From: Lachnospiraceae bacterium UBA7110
GTDB lineage: Bacteria; Bacillota; Clostridia; Lachnospirales; Lachnospiraceae
Direction: 5' to 3'
Assembly: GCA_002492295.1 (NCBI GenBank)
Contig: DKYC01000044.1
Location: forward strand, 1 to 29,820
DNA length: 29,820 bases
The position numbers and the translations under genes are program-made. Below, one piece after another: positions 7,599 to 15,950 of the stretch. Position 1 is the stretch's first letter. Each line of letters opens with the position of its first letter. Under the pieces are notes generated by a model that did not search any database, was not told the DNA's origin, and saw only the letters and a list, made by a program, of their open reading frames with translations.

Positions 7599-10286
7599 AT
7601 GGTTAAGATTACAATAGACGGTATCGAGCTTTCGGTTGCGGAAAATCAGACGGTTTTGGAGGCGGCGAAGGAAGCCGGTATTAAAATTCCCACACTTTGC
7701 TATTTAAAAGACGTGAATGAAATCGGCGCGTGCAAAATGTGCGTTGTGGAAGTGGAGGGCAGGGACCACCTTGTGACCTCCTGTACGACGAAGGTTCAGG
7801 ACGGCATGGTTGTGACGACCAATTCCGAGCGCGTAATTAAGAGCAGGAAACAGGTTTTAAATATGATTCTTGCAAACCATGACGTGCGGTGTTTTTCGTG
7901 CAGCAAGTCGGGAGAATGTGAGCTCAGGGAGCTTTCCAATGAGTATGACATTGAGGAATCCTGCTACAAAGGAAGCTTTGCAAGATATGAAGTGAAAAAG
8001 GAAAATCCGTTTCTTACATACTATCCTGAGCTTTGCATTAACTGCCAGCGCTGTGTGAGCACCTGCAATAAGGTTACGGGAAACGGCACGCTGCACAATG
8101 AAAAAATTGGTACAAGGACATTGATTGACGCACCGTTTGGACCGGATTGGAAAGAGAGCACCTGCGAGTCCTGCGGAAACTGCGCAAATGCGTGTCCTAC
8201 CGGAGCGCTTGTTGCAAAGAACAGGAAAAACTATCAGGCAGGCGTGGTAAAACAGGTCCTTACGACTTGTCCGCACTGTGCGACAGGCTGTCAGTATTAT
8301 CTGATTGTAAAGGATAACAAGATTGTTGACGTAAAACCTGCGAACGGTCCGTCAAACAAGAACCTGCTCTGTGTCAAGGGACGGTTCGGTTCGTTTAATT
8401 TTGTACATTCTCCTGAGCGGTTAAAATATCCGCTGATTAAAAATAAAGAGACGGGTGAGTTTGAGCGTGCGACGTGGGATGAAGCGCTTGATTTAATCGC
8501 GTCAAAATTTAATGAGATTAAAAAGCAGTACGGTCCCGATGCATTGGCTGGCTTTGCGTGCTCGCGTTCTCCGAATGAGGACTGCTACATGCTGCAGAAG
8601 ATGGTGCGCTGTGCATTTGGAACCAACAATGTGGATAACTGTGCGCGTGTATGTCATTCCGCTACGGTTGCGGGACTTGCGATGACACTCGGTTCAGGCG
8701 CGATGACCAATCCGATTTCGGATATTACGAATGATGTGGACGCAATTATGTTAGTCGGCTCTAACCCCGAGGAAGCGCATCCGGTAATCGGTATGCAAAT
8801 CCGGCAGGCAGTGGAGCGGGGAACAAGGCTGATTGTGGTAGACCCAAGAGACATTGGACTTTCCAAAGTTGCGGATGTACATTTGAAATTAAAGCCTGGC
8901 ACAAACGTTGCGTTTGCAAACGGTATGATGAATGTGATTATCAACGAAGGGCTTGCAGACGAAGAATTTATCAGGACAAGAACAGAGGGATTTGAGGAGC
9001 TTAAAGAAATTGTCAAGGAATATACGCCGGAAAGGGTAGCGGAAATCTGTCATATTGACCCTGATCATTTGAGGGAGGCAGCGCTGATGTATGCGAAGGC
9101 TAAGAAAGCGCCGATTATCTATTGCCTTGGCGTTACGGAGCACTCGACAGGAACAGAGGGTGTTATGTCCATGTCAAACATGGCAATGCTTGTCGGAAAG
9201 CTTGGCAAATCGGGTTGCGGAGTGAATCCGCTTAGAGGACAGAACAATGTGCAGGGCGCGTGCGATATGGGCGCAATGCCTGGTGATTTCCCGGGATATC
9301 AGAAAGTGACCAATCCGGAAGTTATCGCGAAGTTCGAGAAGGCATGGGGCGTGAAGCTCAACACGAAGCCCGGTATGCATGCAACGGATGTGTTCCCTGC
9401 GGCAATCAGAAAAGAAATCCGCGGACTGTTTATTTTCGGGGAGGATCCGATTGTGACGGACGCTGACCAAAATCATATTAAAAAGGCATTGAAGAGTCTT
9501 GACTTCCTTGTGCTTTCGGATTTGTTCATGACAGAGACAGCGCAGTATGCGGACGTGGTGCTTCCGGGTACGAGCTATGCGGAGAAGGAAGGAACATTCA
9601 GCAACACAGAGCGCCGTGTGCAGAGGGTGAGAAAGGCAGTGCAGCTTGACGGCGAGATGCGTCTTGACACGGATATTTTTATCGACTTGATGAACCGTAT
9701 GGGGTATCCGCAGCCACAGCTTACTTCAGAAGAGATTATGGATGAAATTGCTTCGGTAACGCCCATCTTTGGAGGTATTAGCCACAGAAGACTTGACCGC
9801 GGCGAGAGTATCCAGTGGCCGTGTCCCGACAAGAAGCATCCGGGCACACCGATTTTGCATGTCGGACAGTTTTCAAGAGGCTTGGGCTGGTTTTATCCGG
9901 CACAGTATACACCAAGCGCCGAGCTGCCGGATGAGGATTATCCGTTTATCCTGATGACGGGGCGCGTGCTTTACCACTACAATACAAGGGCGATGACTGG
10001 AAAAACACCCGGATTGATGGAGCGCGAAGGACATTCGTTTATTGAAATGAATACGGAAGACGCGATACGGTTAGGTATTAAGAACGGCGAGAAGGTAAGG
10101 GTCAGCTCAAGGCGTGGGGCAATCGTTTCGACGGCGAGAATTGGCGATAAGGTTTCGCCAAGAGAAACATGGATGCCGTTCCACTTCCCTGACGGAAATG
10201 CGAACGTGCTGACGAATGCGGCACTTGATAAATATGCGCGGATACCGGAATATAAGGTTTGTGCGATAAATATTGAGAAGCTGTGA
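7599..10286 (+). CDS. fdhF: Formate dehydrogenase alpha subunit, cysteine type, with NuoG-like N-terminus
   Basis: This 895-residue molybdopterin oxidoreductase oxidises formate to CO2 or runs in reverse. In order it has a 2Fe-2S ferredoxin domain (Cys 34/45/48/62), a NuoG-type His-Cys cluster (His94, Cys 98/101/107), two ferredoxin 4Fe-4S clusters (Cys 146/149/152/156 and 189/192/195/199), and the molybdopterin-domain 4Fe-4S (Cys 224/227/231/258). The bis-MGD catalytic domains follow. The active site reads ARVCHSATVAGLAMTLGSGAMT: Cys352-His353, so cysteine replaces the selenocysteine found in many relatives. A C-terminal dinucleotide-binding domain with TGRVLYHYNT is present. ATG codons lie at 7596 and 7599; GGAGGA at 7588-7593 is better spaced for 7599. 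It shares an operon with the flavoprotein upstream. No membrane subunit is visible, so it is likely soluble. Confidence 0.93.
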   Translation: MVKITIDGIELSVAENQTVLEAAKEAGIKIPTLCYLKDVNEIGACKMCVVEVEGRDHLVTSCTTKVQDGMVVTTNSERVIKSRKQVLNMILANHDVRCFSCSKSGECELRELSNEYDIEESCYKGSFARYEVKKENPFLTYYPELCINCQRCVSTCNKVTGNGTLHNEKIGTRTLIDAPFGPDWKESTCESCGNCANACPTGALVAKNRKNYQAGVVKQVLTTCPHCATGCQYYLIVKDNKIVDVKPANGPSNKNLLCVKGRFGSFNFVHSPERLKYPLIKNKETGEFERATWDEALDLIASKFNEIKKQYGPDALAGFACSRSPNEDCYMLQKMVRCAFGTNNVDNCARVCHSATVAGLAMTLGSGAMTNPISDITNDVDAIMLVGSNPEEAHPVIGMQIRQAVERGTRLIVVDPRDIGLSKVADVHLKLKPGTNVAFANGMMNVIINEGLADEEFIRTRTEGFEELKEIVKEYTPERVAEICHIDPDHLREAALMYAKAKKAPIIYCLGVTEHSTGTEGVMSMSNMAMLVGKLGKSGCGVNPLRGQNNVQGACDMGAMPGDFPGYQKVTNPEVIAKFEKAWGVKLNTKPGMHATDVFPAAIRKEIRGLFIFGEDPIVTDADQNHIKKALKSLDFLVLSDLFMTETAQYADVVLPGTSYAEKEGTFSNTERRVQRVRKAVQLDGEMRLDTDIFIDLMNRMGYPQPQLTSEEIMDEIASVTPIFGGISHRRLDRGESIQWPCPDKKHPGTPILHVGQFSRGLGWFYPAQYTPSAELPDEDYPFILMTGRVLYHYNTRAMTGKTPGLMEREGHSFIEMNTEDAIRLGIKNGEKVRVSSRRGAIVSTARIGDKVSPRETWMPFHFPDGNANVLTNAALDKYARIPEYKVCAINIEKL

Positions 10287-10331
10287 AAAATGTAACATTC
10301 AGTACGGATTAAGTGAAAGACAGGTGATTAC

Positions 10332-10514
10332 ATGGCAGAAAAAGAAATGCTGAAGGTTTCTGTTGAAGAGTTTTCAAGACTGCAAAATTATATGCTGACG
10401 GTTGATAAGGAATCAGTAACATATTAACTGATGAAAGACAGATATATTGAATTAAAGGTAATCCTTACTGTATTTGGCGTTAATCTTACCAAGCTTGACA
10501 AGATTAAAGAATAA
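10332..10514 (+). pseudogene. Small gene interrupted by an in-frame TAA
   Basis: An ATG at 10332 with AGGTG 5 bases upstream opens 31 codons (MAEKEMLKVSVEEFSRLQNY... to ...DKESVTY). A TAA follows at 10425-10427. The same frame then continues LMKDRYIELKVILTV...LTKLDKIKE to a TAA at 10512-10514. Both halves are hydrophilic and helical and read as one protein of about 60 residues. A single change (such as AAA to TAA) would explain the break. Alternatively the second half starts at the ATG at 10431 as its own small protein. It lies 45 bases after the formate dehydrogenase gene and probably belonged to that operon. I do not recognise the family. Confidence 0.5.
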
Positions 10515-10528
10515 CAAAATCAATATTT

Positions 10529-10579
10529 CCCCTTTATGTATAGAGCAAAAAGTTGTATTCTATATGTAAGGGGGATTTT
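10529..10579 (+). terminator. Terminator-like hairpin after the formate operon
   Basis: CCCCTT (10529-10534) pairs with AAGGGG (10568-10573). Inside that, TATAGA (10539-10544) pairs with TCTATA (10559-10564) across a small internal loop. GGATTTTATT follows. The T-run is modest. It lies directly before double-hairpin element B. Confidence 0.5.
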
Positions 10580-10580
10580 A

Positions 10581-10626
10581 TTGTGAAAAATAAATTTTTC
10601 ACAAGGCAAGTTTGTACCAAACTTGC
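10581..10626 (+). repeat. Double-hairpin element B, upstream of the DUF4422 gene
   Basis: The first hairpin is TTGTGAAAAAT-AA-ATTTTTCACAA (perfect 11-bp arms, 10581-10604). The second is GCAAGTTTG-TAC-CAAACTTGC (perfect 9-bp arms, 10606-10626). The order, the two-base AA loop of the first hairpin and the downstream TTGCAG(A/G)CT are shared with the element at 7521. The distance from the second stem to the start codon is also the same. The stem sequences differ between the two copies but stay paired, which indicates selection for, or inheritance of, the structure. A weak promoter (TTGTAC 10612, TATAGA 10633, 15-base gap) overlaps it and cannot be excluded. Confidence 0.75.
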
Positions 10627-10652
10627 AGACTCTATAGAAATGGGAGAGATTG

Positions 10653-11819
10653 ATGGTAAAAATTTTTGCAATGACGCATAAGGAATTTGATGTGCCAAAA
10701 GATTCGATGTATATACCGCTTCACGTGGGACACGCGAAGGCGCAGAAGGATTTTGGATATATGGGGGACGACACGGGAGACAATATTTCCGATTTAAACT
10801 GTTACTACGCGGAACTTTCCGGTGTTTACTGGGTGTGGAAGAATTATCATGAGGCGGATTACGTCGGGGTATGCCATTACAGACGTTTTCTGACAGATGA
10901 AAATGGTTATGCGTTTACGGAAAAGGAATATGAAAAGATATTAAGCCAATACGATATTGTTACGACAAAACAGTTAGAATTGCCGAACTCATACCGTTAC
11001 GGGTTCGGGGCTCACCATAATGTTGAAATGCTTGACGAGGCGGGAAAGATTATCAAGGAGCGTCACCCGCAGTTTTATGACACGTATGTCAGTTTGGTAA
11101 ATCAGAATAAGACCTATTTTGGGAATATGATGGTCGCAAAAAAAGACCTTTATGATGAATACTGTGCGTGGCTGTTTGACATTTTTTTTGCGCTGCAAAA
11201 GCGTATTGATTTGACGTTTGCGGATGATTACCACAAGCGGGTTTTTGGCTTTATTTCGGAATTTTTACTGTATGTGTGGGTGACGGCGAAGGGGCTTCGT
11301 TCCTATGAGTGCAGGGTTGCGATTATCGGGGAGAAGAAGGAGACCAATGAGATTATCACGCAGATGCGGCGCTTTTTTGCGGAGCGGGACGCGGCAGGGG
11401 CAAAGGAGTATTTTGCGCAGTATTTGAAAAAGCGTCCGGATGTCATTATGGAAGCGTCGGATATTACGGGAGAATGCAAGCTTTGTTTACAGGCGGTCTC
11501 AACTGCAAATCTCGAAATGGCAGAGTACGGTCATTGCTTTTTGGAGCAAAGGAACGATTACGATGAGGTGATTGGATATTTCCGGCAGCTAAACAAGGCG
11601 GCAGCAGAGTATGTGAAACGCGTTGCCGCGGAATATAAGGCGGCAAACAAGCCGAAACTGGAATATGTGCATACAATCGAGGCGGACGGCTTTGACAGGA
11701 CGGTTATCGCGCAGGCCTCCGATATTGCGCTGCAGGCGGCGCTTCGGCTCTATGCGGCAGACGTGCAGACGGCGCGGGAAGCCTTTGCACAGATAAAAAT
11801 GGAACAAAAGGAATCATAG
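10653..11819 (+). CDS. DUF4422 domain protein, probable glycosyltransferase
   Basis: The 388-residue product has an N-terminal DUF4422 domain (about 1-230), a family found in capsule and exopolysaccharide loci and thought to include glycosyltransferases. Typical features are KIFAMTHKEFDVP at the start, ISDLNCYYAELSGVYWVWKN (about 45-64), and YVGVCHYRRFL (70-80). The C-terminal third (about 230-388) is helical and charged, rich in Ala/Glu/Lys, with no clear domain; this extension is longer than the DUF4422 core. The frame also opens at TTG 10650, but the ATG at 10653 is preferred with GGGAGAG upstream. The hybrid kinase gene begins 3 bases after its stop, so the two are co-transcribed. No signal peptide or membrane helix is seen, suggesting cytoplasmic action. 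Enzymatic function is inferred from the family. Confidence 0.8.
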   Translation: MVKIFAMTHKEFDVPKDSMYIPLHVGHAKAQKDFGYMGDDTGDNISDLNCYYAELSGVYWVWKNYHEADYVGVCHYRRFLTDENGYAFTEKEYEKILSQYDIVTTKQLELPNSYRYGFGAHHNVEMLDEAGKIIKERHPQFYDTYVSLVNQNKTYFGNMMVAKKDLYDEYCAWLFDIFFALQKRIDLTFADDYHKRVFGFISEFLLYVWVTAKGLRSYECRVAIIGEKKETNEIITQMRRFFAERDAAGAKEYFAQYLKKRPDVIMEASDITGECKLCLQAVSTANLEMAEYGHCFLEQRNDYDEVIGYFRQLNKAAAEYVKRVAAEYKAANKPKLEYVHTIEADGFDRTVIAQASDIALQAALRLYAADVQTAREAFAQIKMEQKES

Positions 11820-11822
11820 GGT

Positions 11823-14144
11823 ATGGAAACATTTTACAGAGTATTTGAAGTGGCCGGTATGCTTATCAGTCTGCTTTGCTGTGTCAGCGTAATTCGGGCA
11901 AAACCTTCACGCATTCAGCAAAAGCTGCTGATTACCTGCATCTTGGGATTTACAACGACGTTTGGCAATGTGATGGAGGTTTTTGCCGTTTCTCCGGAGG
12001 CGGCGATGTCCGCGATTAAGGTGGCGTATATCGGAAAGTGCTATATTGTGACTGCTGCGCTGCTTTTTGTGAGCAGCTACGGCAGTGTAAAGCTGCCAAA
12101 GGGATTGGTGCAGTTTTTGGCAGTGGCAAATACGGCGGTGCTTGTCACAGTGATGTCGTGCGAGCGCCATCGTTTGTTTTATACCGCGATTGCATGTGAA
12201 ATCCGTCCAAACGGCAGGGCGGCAATGCTCTTAGGGCACGGACTGTTTTACTATCTGTGGATGGCGCTTGTGTTTGTGGGTTCGGGGATGTATTTGGTAA
12301 TTGCAATTCATGAGCTGACGCGTAGTGAGCGGATTGCAAAGCTTCGTATGACGGCAGTCTTTATGGCGGTGGCAAGCCCTCTGGTGGTAGCGTTTGCATT
12401 TCTGCTGCTTCAACCGACTTATTTTGACCCTGCCACGTTTGGAATTACCATGACAGAGGTCTGCTTTTTGTTTGCGGTGCGCCGTTACGGTCTTTTGGAC
12501 ACGTTAGAGCTTGCACAGGAGCGGATTATTGAGGATACGCAGCATGGCATTGCGGTTGTGGATAATACAAAGACCACAATACTGTATCAAAATCAGGCGG
12601 CGGAGACCTTGATTAAGCGTATTATGGAGACGAACGGGAGCTTTGATTTGGAGCAGTTTGCCAGAGTTAGAGAACATGTGTACGAGATTGACGGCAGGCA
12701 TTATGAGTTTCGCCTGTCAAACCTGATGCAGAGCGCGGACAGTGATGAAATACAAGGGTATGTGGTGTGGATTTTTGACATGACGTTTATCGACGAGTAT
12801 ACGAGCGAAATGATCCGGTTAAAGGAGGAGGCGGAAAATGCCAATCAGGCAAAGACGGATTTTCTTGCAAATATTTCACACGAAATCCGTACGCCGATGA
12901 ACTCGATTGTGGGTTACGCGGAGCTTGCGCTGAAAAACCGCGATACACGGATTGTGAACGGGTATCTGCGTAAAATCAAGAAATCTTCGGATATTTTATT
13001 GCATATTATTAACGAACTGATTGATATTACTAAGATAGAAAGCGGCAAAATGAGGCTGGTCAGGGTAAAGTACAGCTTCCGTGAAATGATTGACGAAATC
13101 CGGCATATGGTGGAAATTCCGGCGGGGTATGCAGGGCTTGCTTTTTTGGTACAGATTGACAGTGCGCTTCCGGCGCGGTTTTATGACGATAAGGTAAAGG
13201 TTCAGGAGATTATTTTAAATCTGATTTCAAACAGTATTAAATATACGCCGCAGGGCAGTGTCAGCCTGCGGGTGCATTTGAAGGAGATTGTTGACAGGAA
13301 GGCATATATTTGCATTGAGGTCGAGGACACGGGTATTGGGATGAGCGAAGCGCAGAGCGATACAGTGTTTGCGAAGTTTGAGCGGATTGACCGGAAAAAC
13401 AACTACCATGTGCAGGGTTCGGGGTTGGGACTTTCAATTGTAAAAAGCTTTGTCGATATGATGGACGGTACGATTTATTACGAGAGCGAAATCGGCAAAG
13501 GAACGCGGTTTGTTGTGGATATTTGGCAGGAGCTGGATTTTGGGACGCAGGAGGATGCGGCGGACGATATGCCCGTGTGGGGCGGGGAATCTTACGGTCC
13601 GGACAGTGACAGTGCGCATAATAATGATGGGGAGACGGACGGCGGACATGCAAACACGGATAAGGCAGGGACGGACGACGACAGCGGGGGGCAGACGGCG
13701 CAGGGACCTGTGCAGGAAATGCCGCAGGAGGTCCAGATTAACAGCGGACGTGTTTTGATTGTGGATGACAACGAGCTGAATTTGGACGTGGCATCGGGCA
13801 TTATGGAGCTTATGGGAATGACGACACAGACAGCAGAGTCTGGAATAAAGTGTCTGGAGCTTTTGGAAAACGGCGAAGAACCGGATATTATTTTTATGGA
13901 TTATATGATGCCTGAAATGGACGGGCTTGAGACGATGAAGCGAATCAGGGCGCTTGCAGGAGGGATTGAAAAGGTTCCGGTGGTGCTTCTGACAGCGAAC
14001 GCGGTGACGGGGGTAAAAGAGGAAATGATTGGCGAGGGATTTGATGATTTCCTTTCCAAGCCGATTGCAATCGAGGATTTGCGCCGTATCCTGATCCGCT
14101 TTTTGGGAGAAAAGACTTGCCAAGACATGGAAACCTCTATATAA
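11823..14144 (+). CDS. 7TM hybrid sensor histidine kinase with receiver domain
   Basis: The 773-residue protein has about seven hydrophobic segments in residues 10-220 (7TM-type sensor) and a PAS-like stretch (about 230-325). A HisKA helix carries His353 in ISHEIRTPMN. The HATPase domain contains NLISNSIKY (N-box), EDTGIGMS (501-508) and GSGLGLSIVKSF (532-543). A long Asp/Gly/Thr-rich linker follows (about 575-640), then a receiver domain with DD at 648-649, phospho-acceptor Asp693 in IIFMDYMMPEMDG, Thr724 and Lys746. It should autophosphorylate on His353 and pass phosphate to its own Asp693. No HPt or DNA-binding partner lies in the window. It starts 3 bases after the DUF4422 gene and 66 bases before metN, within the long co-directional run. 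The signal sensed is unknown. Confidence 0.92.
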   Translation: METFYRVFEVAGMLISLLCCVSVIRAKPSRIQQKLLITCILGFTTTFGNVMEVFAVSPEAAMSAIKVAYIGKCYIVTAALLFVSSYGSVKLPKGLVQFLAVANTAVLVTVMSCERHRLFYTAIACEIRPNGRAAMLLGHGLFYYLWMALVFVGSGMYLVIAIHELTRSERIAKLRMTAVFMAVASPLVVAFAFLLLQPTYFDPATFGITMTEVCFLFAVRRYGLLDTLELAQERIIEDTQHGIAVVDNTKTTILYQNQAAETLIKRIMETNGSFDLEQFARVREHVYEIDGRHYEFRLSNLMQSADSDEIQGYVVWIFDMTFIDEYTSEMIRLKEEAENANQAKTDFLANISHEIRTPMNSIVGYAELALKNRDTRIVNGYLRKIKKSSDILLHIINELIDITKIESGKMRLVRVKYSFREMIDEIRHMVEIPAGYAGLAFLVQIDSALPARFYDDKVKVQEIILNLISNSIKYTPQGSVSLRVHLKEIVDRKAYICIEVEDTGIGMSEAQSDTVFAKFERIDRKNNYHVQGSGLGLSIVKSFVDMMDGTIYYESEIGKGTRFVVDIWQELDFGTQEDAADDMPVWGGESYGPDSDSAHNNDGETDGGHANTDKAGTDDDSGGQTAQGPVQEMPQEVQINSGRVLIVDDNELNLDVASGIMELMGMTTQTAESGIKCLELLENGEEPDIIFMDYMMPEMDGLETMKRIRALAGGIEKVPVVLLTANAVTGVKEEMIGEGFDDFLSKPIAIEDLRRILIRFLGEKTCQDMETSI

Positions 14145-14210
14145 TCAATATAATTCCTGTATGGGATTTATATGGAAAATTACAGGCAGTACGGACGGGG
14201 AGGAAGCAAT

Positions 14211-15224
14211 GTGATTAGTTTGGATAACGTATCGAAAATATACAATACGAAGGACGGAACAGTACAGGCGTTAAAAAATGTGAGCCTGACAATTGAAAAA
14301 GGAGATATATTCGGCATTATCGGAATGAGCGGTGCAGGAAAAAGTACGCTTGTCAGGACGCTGAACTTTTTGGAAAGACCAACATCAGGAACGGTTATGG
14401 TGGACGGCAGGGATTTGTCCAAGCTTTCCGAAAAGGAGCTGAAAGAAGAGCGGCGCGGTATCGGCATGATTTTTCAGCATTTTAATCTTCTGATGCAGAA
14501 AAATGTGACGGACAATATCTGCTTTCCGTTAAAGATAGCAGGAATGCCAAAGGACAAGGCGCGTGCGCGTGCCAGCGAACTGCTGGAGATTGTGGGACTG
14601 ACCGATAAGGCGAAGGCATATCCGATACAGCTTTCCGGCGGGCAGAAGCAGAGGGTGGCGATTGCGCGTGCGCTTGCCACGAACCCGAAGATCCTGCTCT
14701 GCGATGAGGCGACAAGTGCGCTTGACCCGCAGACGACAAAGTCTATTCTTGCGCTGTTAAAGGAGATTAATCAGAAGTACGGGATTACGATTGTGATTAT
14801 TACACATGAGATGGCAGTAGTGCGTGAGATTTGTACGCGTGTTGGCATTATCGGAAATGGGGAGCTGGTGGAGCACGGAAATGTGATAGATGTGTTCAGC
14901 CACCCGCAGTCTAATGAGGCAAAGGAGCTGGTTCTTCGAAATCACGGGGAAAACTATGAGCTTGTAGAGAGCCTTGAGACGAAAAACTGTGTCAGGATTG
15001 TGTTTTCCGAAAATTCCTCTTATGAGCCCGTGATTGCCAATATGGTGCTGAAATTTGGTCTGCCTGTCAATATATTAAAGGCGGATACTAAAAATGTGAG
15101 TGGCATTGCACGCGGGGAAATGATTTTGGGACTTCCCGAGGACAGGGGTGTCGCGGATGAAATGGTTACCTATTTAAGGGACAGAAATCTGGCAGTTGAG
15201 GAGGTGACGGGCTATGTGGGATAA
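14211..15224 (+). CDS. metN: Methionine ABC transporter ATP-binding protein MetN
   Basis: The 337-residue ATPase energises uptake of methionine through MetI. It has Walker A GMSGAGKST (38-46), Q-loop Gln89 (MIFQHFNLL), signature LSGGQKQR (141-148), Walker B ILLCDEATSALD (161-172) and H-loop His199. A C-terminal NIL-type domain (about 260-335) binds methionine and gives trans-inhibition in MetN. The frame is open from an ATG at 14172, but GGGGAGGA at 14197-14203 stands 7 bases before GTG 14211, which gives the standard MetN N-terminus (ISLDNVSKIY). The gene overlaps metI by 11 bases. No SAM riboswitch fits in the short gap after the kinase gene, so methionine control by that route is not evident here. 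Confidence 0.93.
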   Translation: MISLDNVSKIYNTKDGTVQALKNVSLTIEKGDIFGIIGMSGAGKSTLVRTLNFLERPTSGTVMVDGRDLSKLSEKELKEERRGIGMIFQHFNLLMQKNVTDNICFPLKIAGMPKDKARARASELLEIVGLTDKAKAYPIQLSGGQKQRVAIARALATNPKILLCDEATSALDPQTTKSILALLKEINQKYGITIVIITHEMAVVREICTRVGIIGNGELVEHGNVIDVFSHPQSNEAKELVLRNHGENYELVESLETKNCVRIVFSENSSYEPVIANMVLKFGLPVNILKADTKNVSGIARGEMILGLPEDRGVADEMVTYLRDRNLAVEEVTGYVG

Positions 15225-15876
15225 AGCAGTCATTGACATGATTATAGCAGGTATCGGCGAAACCTTATATATGACACTCGTGTCAACTTTTTTCGGATAT
15301 GTGTTCGGACTTCCGCTTGGCGTGGCGCTTCGCGTGACGGACAGGGACGGTATAAAACCGAATGTGGTCATATATAAAATTCTTGACTTTATCTCCAATA
15401 TTGTCAGGAGCGTTCCGTTTTTGATTTTGTTAATCGTGCTCATTCCGTTTACGAGGATGATTGTCGGAAAGAGCTACGGTTCGACGGCAACGATTGTACC
15501 GCTTGTGGTGGCAGCGACGCCGTTTATCGGACGTATGGTGGAATCGTCGTTAAAGGAGGTTGACGGCGGTGTGATTGAGGCGGCGCAGTCGATGGGCGCC
15601 GGGACATTTACGATTATTTTCAGGGTGCTTTTGGTGGAGGCACGGACTTCGATTTTGGTCGGCGCAACGATTGCGGTTGGTACGATTTTAGGCTATTCTG
15701 CGATGGCGGGAACAGTCGGCGGCGGCGGACTTGGTGATATTGCAATCCGCTACGGATACCACCGTTATCAGGCGGATATCATGATTGTTACGGTTATTTT
15801 GCTGATTGTGCTTGTGCAGATTTTCCAGACGATTGGAATGTTCATTTCCAATAAGCTTGACCGCAGAAAACGGTAA
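15214..15876 (+). CDS. metI: Methionine ABC transporter permease MetI
   Basis: The 220-residue inner-membrane permease has about five hydrophobic segments. Its EAA-type cytoplasmic loop is VIEAAQSMGAGTFTIIFRVL, which contacts MetN. The N-terminal LYMTLVSTFFGYVFGLPLGV and the C-terminal GGGGLGDIAIRYGYHRYQ are strongly MetI-like. The ATG at 15214 has GAGGAGG about 8 bases upstream and lies inside the end of metN, as is usual. The expected third component, MetQ, is not beside it: the next gene is an unrelated small lipoprotein. MetQ may be elsewhere on the chromosome. Confidence 0.93.
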   Translation: MWDKAVIDMIIAGIGETLYMTLVSTFFGYVFGLPLGVALRVTDRDGIKPNVVIYKILDFISNIVRSVPFLILLIVLIPFTRMIVGKSYGSTATIVPLVVAATPFIGRMVESSLKEVDGGVIEAAQSMGAGTFTIIFRVLLVEARTSILVGATIAVGTILGYSAMAGTVGGGGLGDIAIRYGYHRYQADIMIVTVILLIVLVQIFQTIGMFISNKLDRRKR

Positions 15877-15950
15877 CGTTAGACGTATAAACTTGGAATG
15901 GAATGGTTAGGATATCCATGTAATAATCTTTTGAAAGGTGAGGTTTGAAT

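Noticed and set aside
8648..8656. Selenocysteine codon at the formate dehydrogenase active site
   Set aside because: The codon at the active-site position is TGT (Cys352), followed by CAT (His), and no in-frame TGA occurs in the gene.
13434..14123. 229-codon minus-strand frame inside the hybrid kinase gene
   Set aside because: The plus-strand frame encodes an intact receiver domain here; the antisense product is His/Arg/Cys-rich and family-less.
14145..14210. SAM riboswitch (S-box) before metN
   Set aside because: The 66-base gap is too short for the aptamer and shows no paired helices or terminator.
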